From assembly GCF_019711395.1 (NCBI RefSeq), contig NZ_JAIGNL010000002.1, forward strand, positions 415,001 through 479,000: a stretch of DNA of 64,000 bases. Direction: 5' to 3'. The position numbers were made by a program, and so were the translations under genes. Below the pieces are notes generated by a model. The model searched no databases. It saw only the letters and a program-made list of their open reading frames with translations, and was not told the DNA's origin. Every line of letters begins with the position of its first letter. Positions within the stretch are counted from its first letter, which is position 1. Shown here piece by piece: positions 17,357-26,588 of the stretch. The DNA is from Qipengyuania xiapuensis (GTDB lineage: Bacteria; Pseudomonadota; Alphaproteobacteria; Sphingomonadales; Sphingomonadaceae).

Positions 17357-17980
17357 ATGTTCACCGGTATCGTGACCGCCATCGGCACCATCGAAAGCGT
17401 GGAGAAGCGAGGAGACACGCGCGTCAATGTGGCGTGTGCGTTCGATCCCGAGGCGATCGATATCGGCGCGTCCATCGCCTGCTCGGGCGTGTGCCTGACG
17501 GTCGTCACGCTCGAAGGCACCAAGGGCGATGCGCGCATCGGCTTCGACGTGTCCGGCGAAACGATCTCGCGAACGGTGCCCGGAATGTGGGAAGCGGGCC
17601 GCAAGCTCAACCTGGAACCTGCGCTCAAGCTCGGAGACGAGCTCGGTGGCCATCTGGTGACCGGTCACGTCGACACGGTCGGTGAAGTCGTTTCCAAGCG
17701 CGAGAAAGGCGGATCCTGGCAGTTCGCCATCCGCATCAGCCGCGCCTTCGCCCCCTTCGTGGCGGAGAAAGGCTCGATCACGGTGGACGGTGTGTCGCTG
17801 ACCGTAAACGACGTGCGCGACCGCAAGGACGGGACCTGCGATTTCGGCCTCAACATCATCCCGCACACCTACGAGGTCACGACCCTCGGCAACCTTGCCG
17901 AAGGTGATCACGTCAATCTCGAGATCGATGTCCTCGCGCGCTATCTCAAGCGGATGCAGAGCCTGGCGAACGCCAGCTAG
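17357..17980 (+). CDS. ribE: Riboflavin synthase, alpha subunit
   Basis: 207 aa, starting at an ATG immediately after ribD (GGAGG-like site at the ribD end). Two repeated lumazine-binding barrels are evident: the first starts MFTGIVTAIG with GASIACSGVCLTV, the second with HLVTGHVDTVG and GSITVDGVSLTVNDV. It dismutates two 6,7-dimethyl-8-ribityllumazine to riboflavin. The C-terminus extends to overlap the convergent GNAT gene by four bases. Confidence 0.96.
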   Translation: MFTGIVTAIGTIESVEKRGDTRVNVACAFDPEAIDIGASIACSGVCLTVVTLEGTKGDARIGFDVSGETISRTVPGMWEAGRKLNLEPALKLGDELGGHLVTGHVDTVGEVVSKREKGGSWQFAIRISRAFAPFVAEKGSITVDGVSLTVNDVRDRKDGTCDFGLNIIPHTYEVTTLGNLAEGDHVNLEIDVLARYLKRMQSLANAS

Positions 17981-18525
17981 GCCAGTGGGCCTTTCTCGAA
18001 ATCCTCGCGGGTAATCTCGTAGACCAGGTGGACGACGCGCTTGCCCTGGTAGCGCCCCAGTTCGTAGCGCTCGGTGCGGTCGGCACCGATGGCTTCCAGC
18101 GCGTTGCGCGAGCGGTAATTCGTGTCGCCGACGCGAAATTCCACGATGGCGACCTCTTTGAAGGCATGCTCGAGCATGGCCTGCTTCATTTCGGGATTTA
18201 GCCCCTTGCCCCAGCAATAGGGCGCGAGGAAGGTCCAGCCGATCTCGACAACGTCACCTTCCTCGTCCGTCTCGACCTCGCCGTAGCGAGTTGAACCGAC
18301 GATGCGCTCGTCGCTCTTGCGGATGACGGCGAGTGCGCCGCCTGCAGCCAGCCCTTCGTCGAAAAAGGCGTCGAAGACCTCGCGCCGCCAGCGGTCATGG
18401 ATCGGGTGCTGTTCCCAGACCGCGGGATCGGAGGCGACTTCGAACAGCGCCTCCCGGTCATCCTCGGTCAGTGGGCGCAAGCGGAGCCGCTCGGTCTCCA
18501 GCACCGGTTGCCGGTCGAGCGCCAT
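17977..18525 (-). CDS. GNAT family N-acetyltransferase (RimJ/RimL-like)
   Basis: 182 aa. N-terminal LETERLRLRPLTEDDREALFEVASDP and the acetyl-CoA-binding region WTFLAPYCWGKGLNPEMKQAMLEHAF place it in the RimJ/RimL-type GNAT group. C-terminal NYRSRNALEAIGA is the usual end of the fold. Such enzymes acetylate protein N-termini, amino acids or antibiotics; the substrate cannot be told. It is seven bases from the aminotransferase upstream and overlaps ribE at its end. Confidence 0.9.
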   Translation of the reverse strand: MALDRQPVLETERLRLRPLTEDDREALFEVASDPAVWEQHPIHDRWRREVFDAFFDEGLAAGGALAVIRKSDERIVGSTRYGEVETDEEGDVVEIGWTFLAPYCWGKGLNPEMKQAMLEHAFKEVAIVEFRVGDTNYRSRNALEAIGADRTERYELGRYQGKRVVHLVYEITREDFEKGPLA

Positions 18526-18531
18526 CGCAGC

Positions 18532-19713
18532 CTATGCCTTGGAGACGTCGGCCAGCGCCGCGATGAACTTCTCGGTGTTGCCCGCGTGCAGGCCCGCCAC
18601 GTTGATCCGGCCCGAGCCGGCCATGTAGATCGCGTGGTCCTCACGAAGCTTGGCGATCTGCTCCTTGTCGAGCGGCAGCATGGCGAACAGGCCGTTCTGG
18701 TCGGCCAGAGCGGACAGGTTGAGGCCGGGCGCTTCATTGTCGGCCGCAGCCAGACGTTCGCGGACGCGGCGCATGCGCTCGCGCATCTCGTCGAGTTCTT
18801 CGAGCCAGAGCTTGGTCATGCCCTCGTCCTCGAGCAGCAGCCGGACGGACGCACCGCCATGATCGGGCGGCATCGACCAGTTCGCGCGGGCGAGCGCGTT
18901 GGCATTGGAGGCAATCGCATCCAGCTGCCCTGCTTCGCTCGCGATCATGTAGAATGCGCCGACGCGGTCACGGTAGAGGCCGAAATTCTTGTCGCAGCTA
19001 TAGGCGAGAAGTGCCTGCGGGACCTTGGCAAGGACCGTGCGAACGCCAGCGACGTCCTCTTCCATGCCCTGCCCCAGGCCCTGATAGGCAATGTCGAGGA
19101 TCGGCAGCACGCCGGTTTCCGCAAACGCGTCGGCAATCGCTTCCCACTCCTCGGCGGTGTAGTCGATACCCGTAGGGTTGTGGCAGCAGCCGTGCAGCAG
19201 GACCGCATCGGTATCGCCCGCATCCCGGATCGCGCCGAGCACGGCATCGAGATTGGCCGAGCCATCGGCATTGGCGTGGTCGAAAGGAACGATCTCGACG
19301 CCGACGTCCTCGAGAATCTGTGCGTGGTTCGGCCAGCTGGGCATGCCGAGGTGGATGCGCTTCACGCCTGCCTTCGCCGCCAGCGAAACGGCAAGTCGCA
19401 CCGCACCGGTTCCGCCGGGCGTCTGCATGCCCTCAATCCTGTCGGCGAGCGGGCTGTCCTTGCCGAAGATGTAGGGCATCAGCGCCTTCACGAAGCCGGA
19501 ATCGCCTTCGGGGCCGAGATAGCTCTTCGAATCCTGCACTTCGAGCAGCCGCTTTTCAGCCTGCTTGATCGCGCGGAAGACCGGCGTCGCACCATCGTTC
19601 GTGCGATAGACGCCGACGCCGAGGTCGATCTTGTCTTCGCGCGGGTCGGCGGCGTGCATCTTGATCAGCGCGAGCAGCGCGTCGGGAGCTTGGGGAGAAA
19701 GGTTTTCCAGCAT
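18532..19713 (-). CDS. Aromatic/aspartate-type aminotransferase
   Basis: 393 aa PLP enzyme of the aspartate/aromatic subgroup: IDLGVGVYRTNDGATPVF, the NPTG-type CHNPTGIDYT, SCDKNFGLYRDRVG with the PLP Lys, and the C-terminal GSGRINVAG. Length and the SYLGPEGD region resemble TyrB/AspC. It would interconvert aromatic amino acids or aspartate and 2-oxoacids. Which substrate is preferred is not readable. Single gene, followed by the GNAT gene in the same direction. Confidence 0.92.
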   Translation of the reverse strand: MLENLSPQAPDALLALIKMHAADPREDKIDLGVGVYRTNDGATPVFRAIKQAEKRLLEVQDSKSYLGPEGDSGFVKALMPYIFGKDSPLADRIEGMQTPGGTGAVRLAVSLAAKAGVKRIHLGMPSWPNHAQILEDVGVEIVPFDHANADGSANLDAVLGAIRDAGDTDAVLLHGCCHNPTGIDYTAEEWEAIADAFAETGVLPILDIAYQGLGQGMEEDVAGVRTVLAKVPQALLAYSCDKNFGLYRDRVGAFYMIASEAGQLDAIASNANALARANWSMPPDHGGASVRLLLEDEGMTKLWLEELDEMRERMRRVRERLAAADNEAPGLNLSALADQNGLFAMLPLDKEQIAKLREDHAIYMAGSGRINVAGLHAGNTEKFIAALADVSKA

Positions 19714-19741
19714 GGCTGCGCTCTTTGCGCAGATATGCGAA

Positions 19742-19771
19742 GGGCCGCAACCTCAATCGCGGTTGCGGCCC
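19742..19771. terminator. Candidate terminator hairpin after eipA
   Basis: GGGCCGCAACC (19742-19752) and GGTTGCGGCCC (19761-19771) form a perfect 11-bp stem with an 8-nt loop between the eipA stop and the aminotransferase start. The T run is weak in either direction, so it may be a structured but poor terminator for the minus-strand eipA transcript. Confidence 0.45.
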
Positions 19772-19802
19772 CTCAAATCCGGCTTGTTTTCGTATGCCGG
19801 GC

Positions 19803-20588
19803 TTAGAACGGCAGCCACTTCTGCTTCTTCGAGAACTTGAGGTAGCCGGCATTCACGCCCAGTCGGAGGCCTGCGCCGACGCGGATCGGGATCAGCACGA
19901 TGTCACCCTTGCGCACGTAGCTGGCGTTGAGACCGCCCACGGCATAGGCCTGGCCTTCGGCTGCAGGGAAGCGCGAGTAGATTTCCTCGGTATCGTAGAG
20001 GTTGTAGACCAGCACGAAGGTGCTCCCGGCATTCGCGCCGGCATCGATGCCTACCGAGGGGCCGGTCCAGTATACCGGCTTCTCGCCCTCGATCTTGTGG
20101 TAGAGCGTGCCCGATCCGTAGCGTGCGCCGATCACGAAGGCACCGCCCGCCTCGCGCCCGACAATGTAGCCATTGGGTTCGCCCTGGTCGGCAAGGAGCT
20201 TGCGGATCATCTTGGCCACGCCCTCGGCGCCCTTGCCGAATACTCCCTCCGCGGCGCCGATAAGGTCGTCCTCGCGGTAGGTGGTGGCAGCGTTCTCGGC
20301 CTGCGGCCCGGCAGCAGCTTCGGATGCGGCCGCTTCGGCGGATTGCTCGCTCCACTGCGGTTGTCCGATGTCTTCGGCAGGCGCTTCGTAGGTGGTTTCG
20401 GCTTCGGAAGGAGGCGGCGCCGTATCGGTCACGGCCGGAAGTTCGCCGGCCGGCGCTTCGAGATCGCCGTCGATCGGCGCGTCGTATGCGGCATCCGGAT
20501 CGACACTCTCGACCTGTGCGGCAAGCGGTGTTGCGGCGAGCGAGAAAGCGGCCAGTATGGCGGCGGCGAATGTTCTGGCGGTCTTCAT
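19803..20588 (-). CDS. eipA: DUF1134/EipA-type periplasmic envelope protein
   Basis: 261 aa from the ATG at 20588. Signal peptide MKTARTFAAAILAAFSLAATPLAA, then an Ala/Glu/Pro-rich low-complexity stretch (~30-100), then a small barrel domain (about 110-260): KMIRKLLADQGEPNGYIVGREAGGAFVIGARYGSGTLYHK, GPSVGIDAGANAGSTFVLVYNL. This matches DUF1134; EipA of Brucella is a periplasmic beta-barrel needed for envelope integrity and is linked to CtrA control. The long Ala/Glu linker is characteristic of Sphingomonadales forms as I remember. Transcribed away from the tRNA-Ser. Confidence 0.85.
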   Translation of the reverse strand: MKTARTFAAAILAAFSLAATPLAAQVESVDPDAAYDAPIDGDLEAPAGELPAVTDTAPPPSEAETTYEAPAEDIGQPQWSEQSAEAAASEAAAGPQAENAATTYREDDLIGAAEGVFGKGAEGVAKMIRKLLADQGEPNGYIVGREAGGAFVIGARYGSGTLYHKIEGEKPVYWTGPSVGIDAGANAGSTFVLVYNLYDTEEIYSRFPAAEGQAYAVGGLNASYVRKGDIVLIPIRVGAGLRLGVNAGYLKFSKKQKWLPF

Positions 20589-20760
20589 ATCGATCCCTTT
20601 GTCGAGCCTGGTGCGCGAAGAGCACAAACTGCTGCGCGCTTGAGCAGAATCGCATTCCACCAGTCCCGCAATGAAACGGCGATGAACCGAATCGAAAATG
20701 CGCCGAAGCGAGTCGTAAGGGCGCTCGGCGGAGCTATTCGGGATTGCGCGGATTCTTCGC

Positions 20761-20789
20761 TTGAAGGGTACGGGAGTGCTGGCTATAGC
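20761..20789 (+). promoter_or_regulatory. Promoter of the tRNA-Ser gene
   Basis: TTGAAG (20761-20766) and TATAGC (20784-20789) are separated by 17 bp. Transcription would start near 20796, about 24 nt before the mature tRNA 5' end. Predicted only. Confidence 0.55.
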
Positions 20790-20819
20790 GCGCCCCTCGC
20801 AGCCGATAGGCATGCACGC

Positions 20820-20911
20820 GGAGACGTGGGTGAGTGGCTGAAACCAGCTCCCTGCTAAGGAGCCATACCTGGTAACGGGTATCGAGGGTTCGAATCCCTC
20901 CGTCTCCGCCA
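20820..20911 (+). tRNA. tRNA-Ser (anticodon GCT)
   Basis: Class II tRNA. Acceptor GGAGACG (20820-20826) pairs with CGTCTCC (20901-20907); discriminator G at 20908; CCA is genomically encoded at 20909-20911. Anticodon stem GCTCC/GGAGC encloses loop CTGCTAA with GCT at 20854-20856. A long variable arm (ATACC...GGGTAT) and GGTTCGAATCC T-loop confirm serine. It reads AGC and AGU codons. Confidence 0.97.
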
Positions 20912-20935
20912 TTTCCTTTCCATCGCTGTCCGGGC

Positions 20936-22939
20936 CTAGAGCCCGATACGCAGGCCCGCCCAGAAGGTGCGCGGCGTGCCGAGATCGATCGATCCACGCT
21001 GGTTGCGAGTGAAGATTTCCTCGTCGGTCAGGTTCTCGCCGCGCAGGACAAGCGCGATATCGGAGGTCAGCGGCAGTTGCGCATAGGCGCCGATCGTCGT
21101 GGCAGCAGGTAGGACGTCGGTCTCGAGGTCGTCCTCGAACTGCGCACCGACATGACGCAACGTGGCAGCGAGCAGCCAGTTCTCGCGCGGTGACCAGCTC
21201 GCCGTCGCAGCACCCACCCAACGGGGGGTCTGCGCCGGGCGGTTTCCGTCGAATGCGGCGCCCTCTTCGCGTGCTTCGGCATCGGTATAGGCAAGCGAGC
21301 CATCGAATCGCACCTGTCCCAGCTCGAGACCGGCGCTCGCCTCGATCCCGCGCGAGCGCACCTTGTCGATGTTGCGGCGCTGGCGGGTGACCGGATCGAG
21401 CGTGACATTGGCGACCGCGCCGATCACGCGGTTGTCGAAGGCCGTCAGCGACAGCTCTACTTCCTCGCCGCTCGTGAAATCGATGCCGGCCTCGAAGCCT
21501 TCGAGGCGCTCGTTCTCGAGCGCGGCGTTGGCGTTGGTTGTCACCGGGAACACCACGAATGGGCGGTAGAGTTCGTTCAGCGTCGGGAGGCGCAGGCCGG
21601 TGTAGGCTGCCGCGCGCAGGCGCAGGCCGCCGCCCAGATCGTAAAGCGCACCGCCGCGGAACGATTCCTCCCATCCCGACCGGTCGGCGAAACGATCCTC
21701 GACAAGGATGGCGCCCGATGCATCGCGGGCGGTGTAGAAACCGTCACGAATCGTGAAGCGGTCGAGGCGCGCACCGGCAGTAAGCACCAGCGCTCCAAGT
21801 TCGAAATCATCTTCGATAAAGAGGCCGAGATCGGTGTTGGTCCCACCCGCATTGCGGCGCTCGCGGACATTGCCGGTGAATGCGCTGATCGCGGTCTCGA
21901 ACAACTCGCCTTCAGAACGGCGGTAGTCGGAACCAATGCGCAGCGTGTGGCGCGAGCCGACCGGAGGGCGCAATTCGAACTTGCCGCCCAGCCCCGTCGA
22001 AGGGGTGTTTCGCTGGTCGAGAACCGGCACGAAGCGCGTCGAGCTGATGACGATATTGGTGAAGTTGCGGGCCTGGACATAGCCGAGAACGTCGAATTCC
22101 CACTCGCCCCGCCCGACGAGGCGCAGACTGGCGTCCTGACCGGTGCTCGAACTGTCCGCACCGTCGAATCGCAGCGTCCGGCGATCGTCATAGACAAGGC
22201 CGCGGGCCTGTAGCTCGACCGTGTCCGTCAGAGGGGCGACGCCGCGCGCCTGCACCGACCAGCTGTCGTATTCCGCCTTGGCCGAGGCTGGAACGCGGTC
22301 TGCCTCGGGTGTGGTGAAGAAACCGGGACCGCGGTCCCAGCGTCCCGAAATCACTCCGAAGCCGCCGCCCAGTTCTCCGGCGAAATGGCCCGAAGCCTCT
22401 GTCCCGCCGCGGTCATTGGCGAGAAGTTGCGCGCCGTAGGTCCCGAGCTGTTCGAGACCGGCACTTTCGAGCTCGATCGTCCCTGCAAGCGCGCCCGCTC
22501 CGAACGGACCCGAACCGCCGCCGCGAGTCACGCGGACCTGCCCGAGGCGCTCGGGGGCGATCGCGGTGAAGGGAATGAAGCCGAAGAACGGGTCGGCCAT
22601 AGGGATGCCATCGAGCAGGACCAGCGCCCGGCTCGTGGCGTTGCCACCGAGCGCTCGCAGGGTCGCGCCCTGCGCACTGGGATTGGACGACCGGCTGTCC
22701 GAGCGCCTGAATTGCTGGAAGCCCGCTACCGCCCCGAGCACATCTTCAATCCGGCCCGAGGGGACCGAGACGAGCTGCTCGCGGTCAATCACCTGCGTGT
22801 CGTAGGCAGGCGAAGCGGGCGTCCGGGCGAGCCCTTCGCCCAGCACGACAATTACCTTGTCGTCCTGCTCTTCGACCGGTTCCTGCGCGAGGAGAGGCGA
22901 TGATGCGAGGGCGAGAACTGCTGTCAGAGGGTAACGCAT
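20936..22939 (-). CDS. TonB-dependent receptor (siderophore/vitamin type)
   Basis: 667 aa from the ATG at 22939 (signal peptide RYPLTAVLALASSPLLA). Plug domain: QVIDREQLVSVPSGRIEDVLGAVAGFQQFRRSDSRSSNPSAQGATLRALGGNATSRALVLLDGIP, then a 22-strand-type barrel ending ENLTDEEIFTRNQRGSIDLGTPRTFWAGLRIGL. Resembles BtuB/cobalamin-like or iron-complex receptors; ligand unknown. It takes energy from TonB. It is not clustered with a transporter. A small lipoprotein gene lies upstream. Confidence 0.9.
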   Translation of the reverse strand: MRYPLTAVLALASSPLLAQEPVEEQDDKVIVVLGEGLARTPASPAYDTQVIDREQLVSVPSGRIEDVLGAVAGFQQFRRSDSRSSNPSAQGATLRALGGNATSRALVLLDGIPMADPFFGFIPFTAIAPERLGQVRVTRGGGSGPFGAGALAGTIELESAGLEQLGTYGAQLLANDRGGTEASGHFAGELGGGFGVISGRWDRGPGFFTTPEADRVPASAKAEYDSWSVQARGVAPLTDTVELQARGLVYDDRRTLRFDGADSSSTGQDASLRLVGRGEWEFDVLGYVQARNFTNIVISSTRFVPVLDQRNTPSTGLGGKFELRPPVGSRHTLRIGSDYRRSEGELFETAISAFTGNVRERRNAGGTNTDLGLFIEDDFELGALVLTAGARLDRFTIRDGFYTARDASGAILVEDRFADRSGWEESFRGGALYDLGGGLRLRAAAYTGLRLPTLNELYRPFVVFPVTTNANAALENERLEGFEAGIDFTSGEEVELSLTAFDNRVIGAVANVTLDPVTRQRRNIDKVRSRGIEASAGLELGQVRFDGSLAYTDAEAREEGAAFDGNRPAQTPRWVGAATASWSPRENWLLAATLRHVGAQFEDDLETDVLPAATTIGAYAQLPLTSDIALVLRGENLTDEEIFTRNQRGSIDLGTPRTFWAGLRIGL

Positions 22940-23001
22940 CGGGCGGCGATAGCAGCCGATTGCAGGCAATGCGACAGGGTGTTTCTAAGGCGCTATTGGC
23001 G

Positions 23002-23379
23002 CTATTTCTCGAGCTGACGGACGAGCGATCCGGCGAGATCCTTCCAGCTGTCCAGCGCCAGGTCGCGGTCCATGATCGAGTAGCCCATCTCGGCAAGGGT
23101 CTCGCCGGAATGGGAGATGGCGACCGCTTCCGCCTCGGTCGTCCTTGGCGCTGAAAGTACAACGCGCGCTACATCGTCGCGGCCCGCCTCGCGAAGCACG
23201 CCAACGAAGGCTTCACAGATTTCCGCGCTGCTCGCACCGGCATTGCTGTCGTCCTCGAGGACGCAGCTGATCTCGCCATCCATCGGGTAGCTCTCCTGAT
23301 TTGCACTGGCCGTGCATGCCGAAAGTGCGAGGCCCGCGGCAATTGCCATGCGGATCGTCGATTTGCTTGTCACGGCCAT
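23002..23379 (-). CDS. Small exported lipoprotein, unknown function
   Basis: 125 aa with signal peptide MAVTSKSTIRMAIAAGLALSAC; lipobox LSAC at Cys22. The mature part has two more Cys (SCVLEDD and EICEAF, possible disulfide), and a C-terminal helix (DLALDSWKDLAGSLVRQLEK). A shorter start at Met11 would also keep the signal. No family recognised. It lies between the T1SS operon and the TonB receptor. Confidence 0.72.
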   Translation of the reverse strand: MAVTSKSTIRMAIAAGLALSACTASANQESYPMDGEISCVLEDDSNAGASSAEICEAFVGVLREAGRDDVARVVLSAPRTTEAEAVAISHSGETLAEMGYSIMDRDLALDSWKDLAGSLVRQLEK

Positions 23380-23481
23380 ATTTCAGTCCTGCCTGATGCT
23401 TTCCCGGGCGACAAGACCGGGCTGTCCGGTATCGCCTCGTGCTACTGCTCTTTGGCAGGAGCGGGATTGCCTCATGCTGAA

Positions 23482-23499
23482 CTGCCGGGCATCCGGCAG
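23482..23499. other. Small perfect hairpin after the secretion operon
   Basis: CTGCCGG (23482-23488) and CCGGCAG (23493-23499) enclose a GCAT loop seven bases past the hlyD stop. The T run is absent, so it is a weak terminator candidate for the minus-strand T1SS transcript. Confidence 0.35.
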
Positions 23500-23505
23500 G
23501 CGGCG

Positions 23506-24861
23506 TTATTCGCGAAAAGCGGTTTCCGACAGGCGCGTGATGGGTGTGAGGATGTATTGCAGGACGGTGCGCTTGTCCCCGAGCAGGCTGACATCGGCGA
23601 TCATGCCGGGGCCGATCGCAAGCTCCTGCCCGCCCGGACCTTCAAGCGCGTTCCGGTCTGTCGTGACACGCACAAGGTAGTAGATTTCACCCGAATTGGG
23701 GTCCTGTATCGAGTCCGCGGAGATCGTGGTCACCGTGCCGTCAAGCGCCCCGTAGACCACCTGGTCGTAAGCGGTGATGCCGATCTTGGCTTCCTGCCCG
23801 ATGCGCACATTGCCGATGTCCTGCGGCGAGATACGTGCCTCGACGAGAAGGCTGTCTTCGGCTGCCACCAGTTCCACCAAGGGATCGCCTGCCCTTACCG
23901 CGCTGCCGCGGGTCGTCACGAGCACGCGGCTGACCTTGCCGTCGATCGGCGCGCGAAGCGTGGTGCGCTCAAGCCGCTCCTCCAGGGCGGGCAAGGTACT
24001 TGCCCGCGCCTCGAACTCCGCCTGCGCAACGGCAAGCTGGCTGGCCGCTTCCTCGCGCCAGTCCTGCCGGATGCTGGCTAGGTTGGCCTGCGCCTCCGCC
24101 ACTTGCGCCTGCGACCTGCCCAGCAGGGCACGGGCTCCGGCGAGGTCGCTGCGCGCGCTGGCGGCATCGGCCTCTGCACGGGTGAGCGAGAGGCGCGGTT
24201 CGATACCGTTTTCGACCAGCGGGCGAATTGCAGCGAGTTCGCTTTCGGCGCGGCTCAACGCACTCTGGCGCGAAGCGAGGGCGGCTTCCGCTTCACCCAC
24301 GCTCTGGCGGGCGCGCTGCAGCTGTGCCGCGCCGGCGGAAAGCGCGCTCCGAAGGCTCGCCTGCCGCGAGGCATAGAGCGATCTCTCGATTTCCAGCTGC
24401 CGCGCCGCTTCCGCATTGGCGGGCTCGGGATAGCGGGGTGCACGGCCGGTGACTTCCGCAGACAGCCGCGCGACCTTCATGTCGAGCGCCTGCGCGGTGG
24501 CGGCAGTGCTGCCGAAATCCGCGCCGGTCGCGGTGGGATCGAGCCGCAACAGCGGCTGGCCCGAGGCTACTTCGTCACCAGGCTTCACGAGGATGTCCTC
24601 GAGGATTCCGCCTTCGAGGCTCGAGACCACCTGCAATTCGCTGCTCGAGATCACGCGACCCATGCCGCGCACGGTCCTGTCGATCTCGGCGAAGGCAGCC
24701 CAGATCAGGAAAACGAGGAAGAAGATCGTGATGCCCCAGAACAGCACTTTCGATGCAGTGCCGGGTTCTATGCCCGCAACGATGTCCTCGATGTGGCGCT
24801 CTTCGTCCTGCGTTTCGAGGAATTCGGTCTCGTGCTGGGGTTGGCCGGGGACCATGTTCAC
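23506..24861 (-). CDS. HlyD-family T1SS membrane fusion protein
   Basis: 451 aa from GTG 24861 (ATG at 24855 is an alternative). One N-terminal membrane helix (about 41-60, VLFWGITIFFLVFLIWAAFA), then a lipoyl/coiled-coil periplasmic adaptor: GGILEDILVKPGDEVASGQPLLRLDPT, a long Ala/Glu/Arg helical hairpin (about 120-260), and IDGKVSRVLVTTRGSAVRAGDPLVEL. It bridges the ABC inner-membrane part and TolC. The GTGA overlap with the ABC gene indicates coupling. Confidence 0.93.
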   Translation of the reverse strand: MNMVPGQPQHETEFLETQDEERHIEDIVAGIEPGTASKVLFWGITIFFLVFLIWAAFAEIDRTVRGMGRVISSSELQVVSSLEGGILEDILVKPGDEVASGQPLLRLDPTATGADFGSTAATAQALDMKVARLSAEVTGRAPRYPEPANAEAARQLEIERSLYASRQASLRSALSAGAAQLQRARQSVGEAEAALASRQSALSRAESELAAIRPLVENGIEPRLSLTRAEADAASARSDLAGARALLGRSQAQVAEAQANLASIRQDWREEAASQLAVAQAEFEARASTLPALEERLERTTLRAPIDGKVSRVLVTTRGSAVRAGDPLVELVAAEDSLLVEARISPQDIGNVRIGQEAKIGITAYDQVVYGALDGTVTTISADSIQDPNSGEIYYLVRVTTDRNALEGPGGQELAIGPGMIADVSLLGDKRTVLQYILTPITRLSETAFRE

Positions 24862-26588
24862 GGCTGCTTGCCCCCCTGACCGAGCTTCTCGAGCACCTTG
24901 TCGCGCGGCCCGTCGGCCACGAGCTTGCCGCGGTCCAGGATCACGATCCGATCGACCAGCTTGAGAAGCGGCTGGCGATGGGTGACGATCACCAGCGTGC
25001 GGCCTTTCAGCTCGTCTTCGAGCCGCGCGATGAGATCGGTCTCAGTCTGCGCATCCATCGCGCTGGAAGGCTCGTCCATCACCACGATCGGCGGCTTGCC
25101 GGCCAGCGCACGGGCAATGGCAATCGACTGGCGCTGCCCGCCCGAAAGCCCCTCGCCGCGGTCGACGAGCTTCAGGTCGTAGCCGTTGGAAATGCGCGAC
25201 ACGAATGTATCGGTGCCCGATAAGCGCGCCGCGCGCAGCATTTCCTCGTCATCGATGAAGGGGCGTTCGAGCACGATATTCTCGCGGATCGAACCCGAGA
25301 AGAGAGCGGGCTCCTGCAGGACCGAGCCGACCTGCGAGCGTAATGAATAGGGATCGAACTGCGCGATATCGACGCCGTCGACCAGCACCATGCCTTCCTG
25401 CGGCGGGTAGAGGCCGAGCATCATGCGCGCGAGCGTCGACTTGCCCGAGCCCACGCGGCCGAGCAGCGCGACGCGCTCGCCCGGCTCGATCTTGAGATTG
25501 ACCTTCTCCAGCGCCGGTTCGCTGCCGCCGGGGTAGGTGAAGGTAACGTCGCGCAGCTCGATCGCGCCCGAGGTCGATGCCATCTGGAGCGGTTCACCCG
25601 CCGGGCCTTCGACCGGCTGGTCCATCAGCTCGCGCACCTGGCGATAGGCGGTCCGGGTTGCGGTGATCCGGCCAAGAAGCTGGGAAATCTGAGTAAGCGG
25701 TGCGATCGCGCGTCCGGCGAGGATCGAACAGGCAATCAGCCCGCCCAGAGTCAGCTGGTTGTTGGCCACCGCGAATACGCCGACGATCACCACCCCGGCA
25801 TAGCTGAGCATGCCCGCGGTCGTGGCAAAGGTGGTGCCGATGGAGGAAATGAGGCGCTGACGCAGGCTCGTCTGCGAATGCTCGCGCACGGCCTCATTCC
25901 AGCGGCGGCGAAGCATCTTGTTCGCGCCCGAGACCTTCACATGCTCGATGCTGCCGAGCGTTTCCACCAGCACCGATTGCTTGAGCAATCCTTGCCCGAG
26001 GTTCTTGGCCGCCGTGCGCTGAAGCGCGGGCTGGGCTGCGAGACCAACGAGGATAACAAGCGGTACCATGATGGCTGGCACGGCGACCACCCAGCCACCG
26101 ATTATCGCAACCACCACGAGAGTTATGAGGATGAAGGGCAGATCGACCACCGCAACGAGCGTTGCCGAAGCGAAGAAATCGCGGATCGCCTCGAGCTCGC
26201 GCATCATGCCGGTGAGCTGGCCGGTCGATCCCTTGCGCAGCTCGAGCCGCATGGCGAGCAGGCGCTGGAACACGTCCTCGCCCACTTCCTCGTCGATGCG
26301 GGCACCGGCGAAGTCCACGAAATAGGCGCGCAGCAGCTTCAGGACGAAGTCGAACAGGATGATGATGCCGAGCCCGATCGAGAGGGCCAGCAGCGATCCG
26401 TAGGCCGCATTGGGCACGACGCGATCGTAGACGGTCATGGTGAAGAGCGCGGTCGCAAGTCCGAAGATGTTGATCAGCGCAGCAGCGATCGCGACCTTGG
26501 AATAGGTGCGCCAGTTGCGCCTGATCGGCTCGGCCAGCCAGTCGGCCAGCCGCTTCTTCGGGATCTCGATGAGCGACATATCGCTCAC
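24858..26588 (-). CDS. Type I secretion ABC permease/ATPase
   Basis: 576 aa half-transporter without an N-terminal C39-like protease domain. Membrane part (about 1-310): LATALFTMTVYDRVVPN is typical of the T1SS permease group. NBD: GRVGSGKSTLARM (Walker A ~370-380), LSGGQRQSIAIARAL, VVMDEPSSAMD. Gene start is GTG 26588, overlapping the TolC stop, or ATG 26579. It exports a protein in one step from cytoplasm to medium. The protein exported is unknown. Confidence 0.94.
   Translation of the reverse strand: MSDMSLIEIPKKRLADWLAEPIRRNWRTYSKVAIAAALINIFGLATALFTMTVYDRVVPNAAYGSLLALSIGLGIIILFDFVLKLLRAYFVDFAGARIDEEVGEDVFQRLLAMRLELRKGSTGQLTGMMRELEAIRDFFASATLVAVVDLPFILITLVVVAIIGGWVVAVPAIMVPLVILVGLAAQPALQRTAAKNLGQGLLKQSVLVETLGSIEHVKVSGANKMLRRRWNEAVREHSQTSLRQRLISSIGTTFATTAGMLSYAGVVIVGVFAVANNQLTLGGLIACSILAGRAIAPLTQISQLLGRITATRTAYRQVRELMDQPVEGPAGEPLQMASTSGAIELRDVTFTYPGGSEPALEKVNLKIEPGERVALLGRVGSGKSTLARMMLGLYPPQEGMVLVDGVDIAQFDPYSLRSQVGSVLQEPALFSGSIRENIVLERPFIDDEEMLRAARLSGTDTFVSRISNGYDLKLVDRGEGLSGGQRQSIAIARALAGKPPIVVMDEPSSAMDAQTETDLIARLEDELKGRTLVIVTHRQPLLKLVDRIVILDRGKLVADGPRDKVLEKLGQGGKQP

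Noticed and set aside
16100..18217. 705-codon frame antisense to ribD/ribE
   Set aside because: Shadow of the two intact riboflavin genes; no domain and no start signal.
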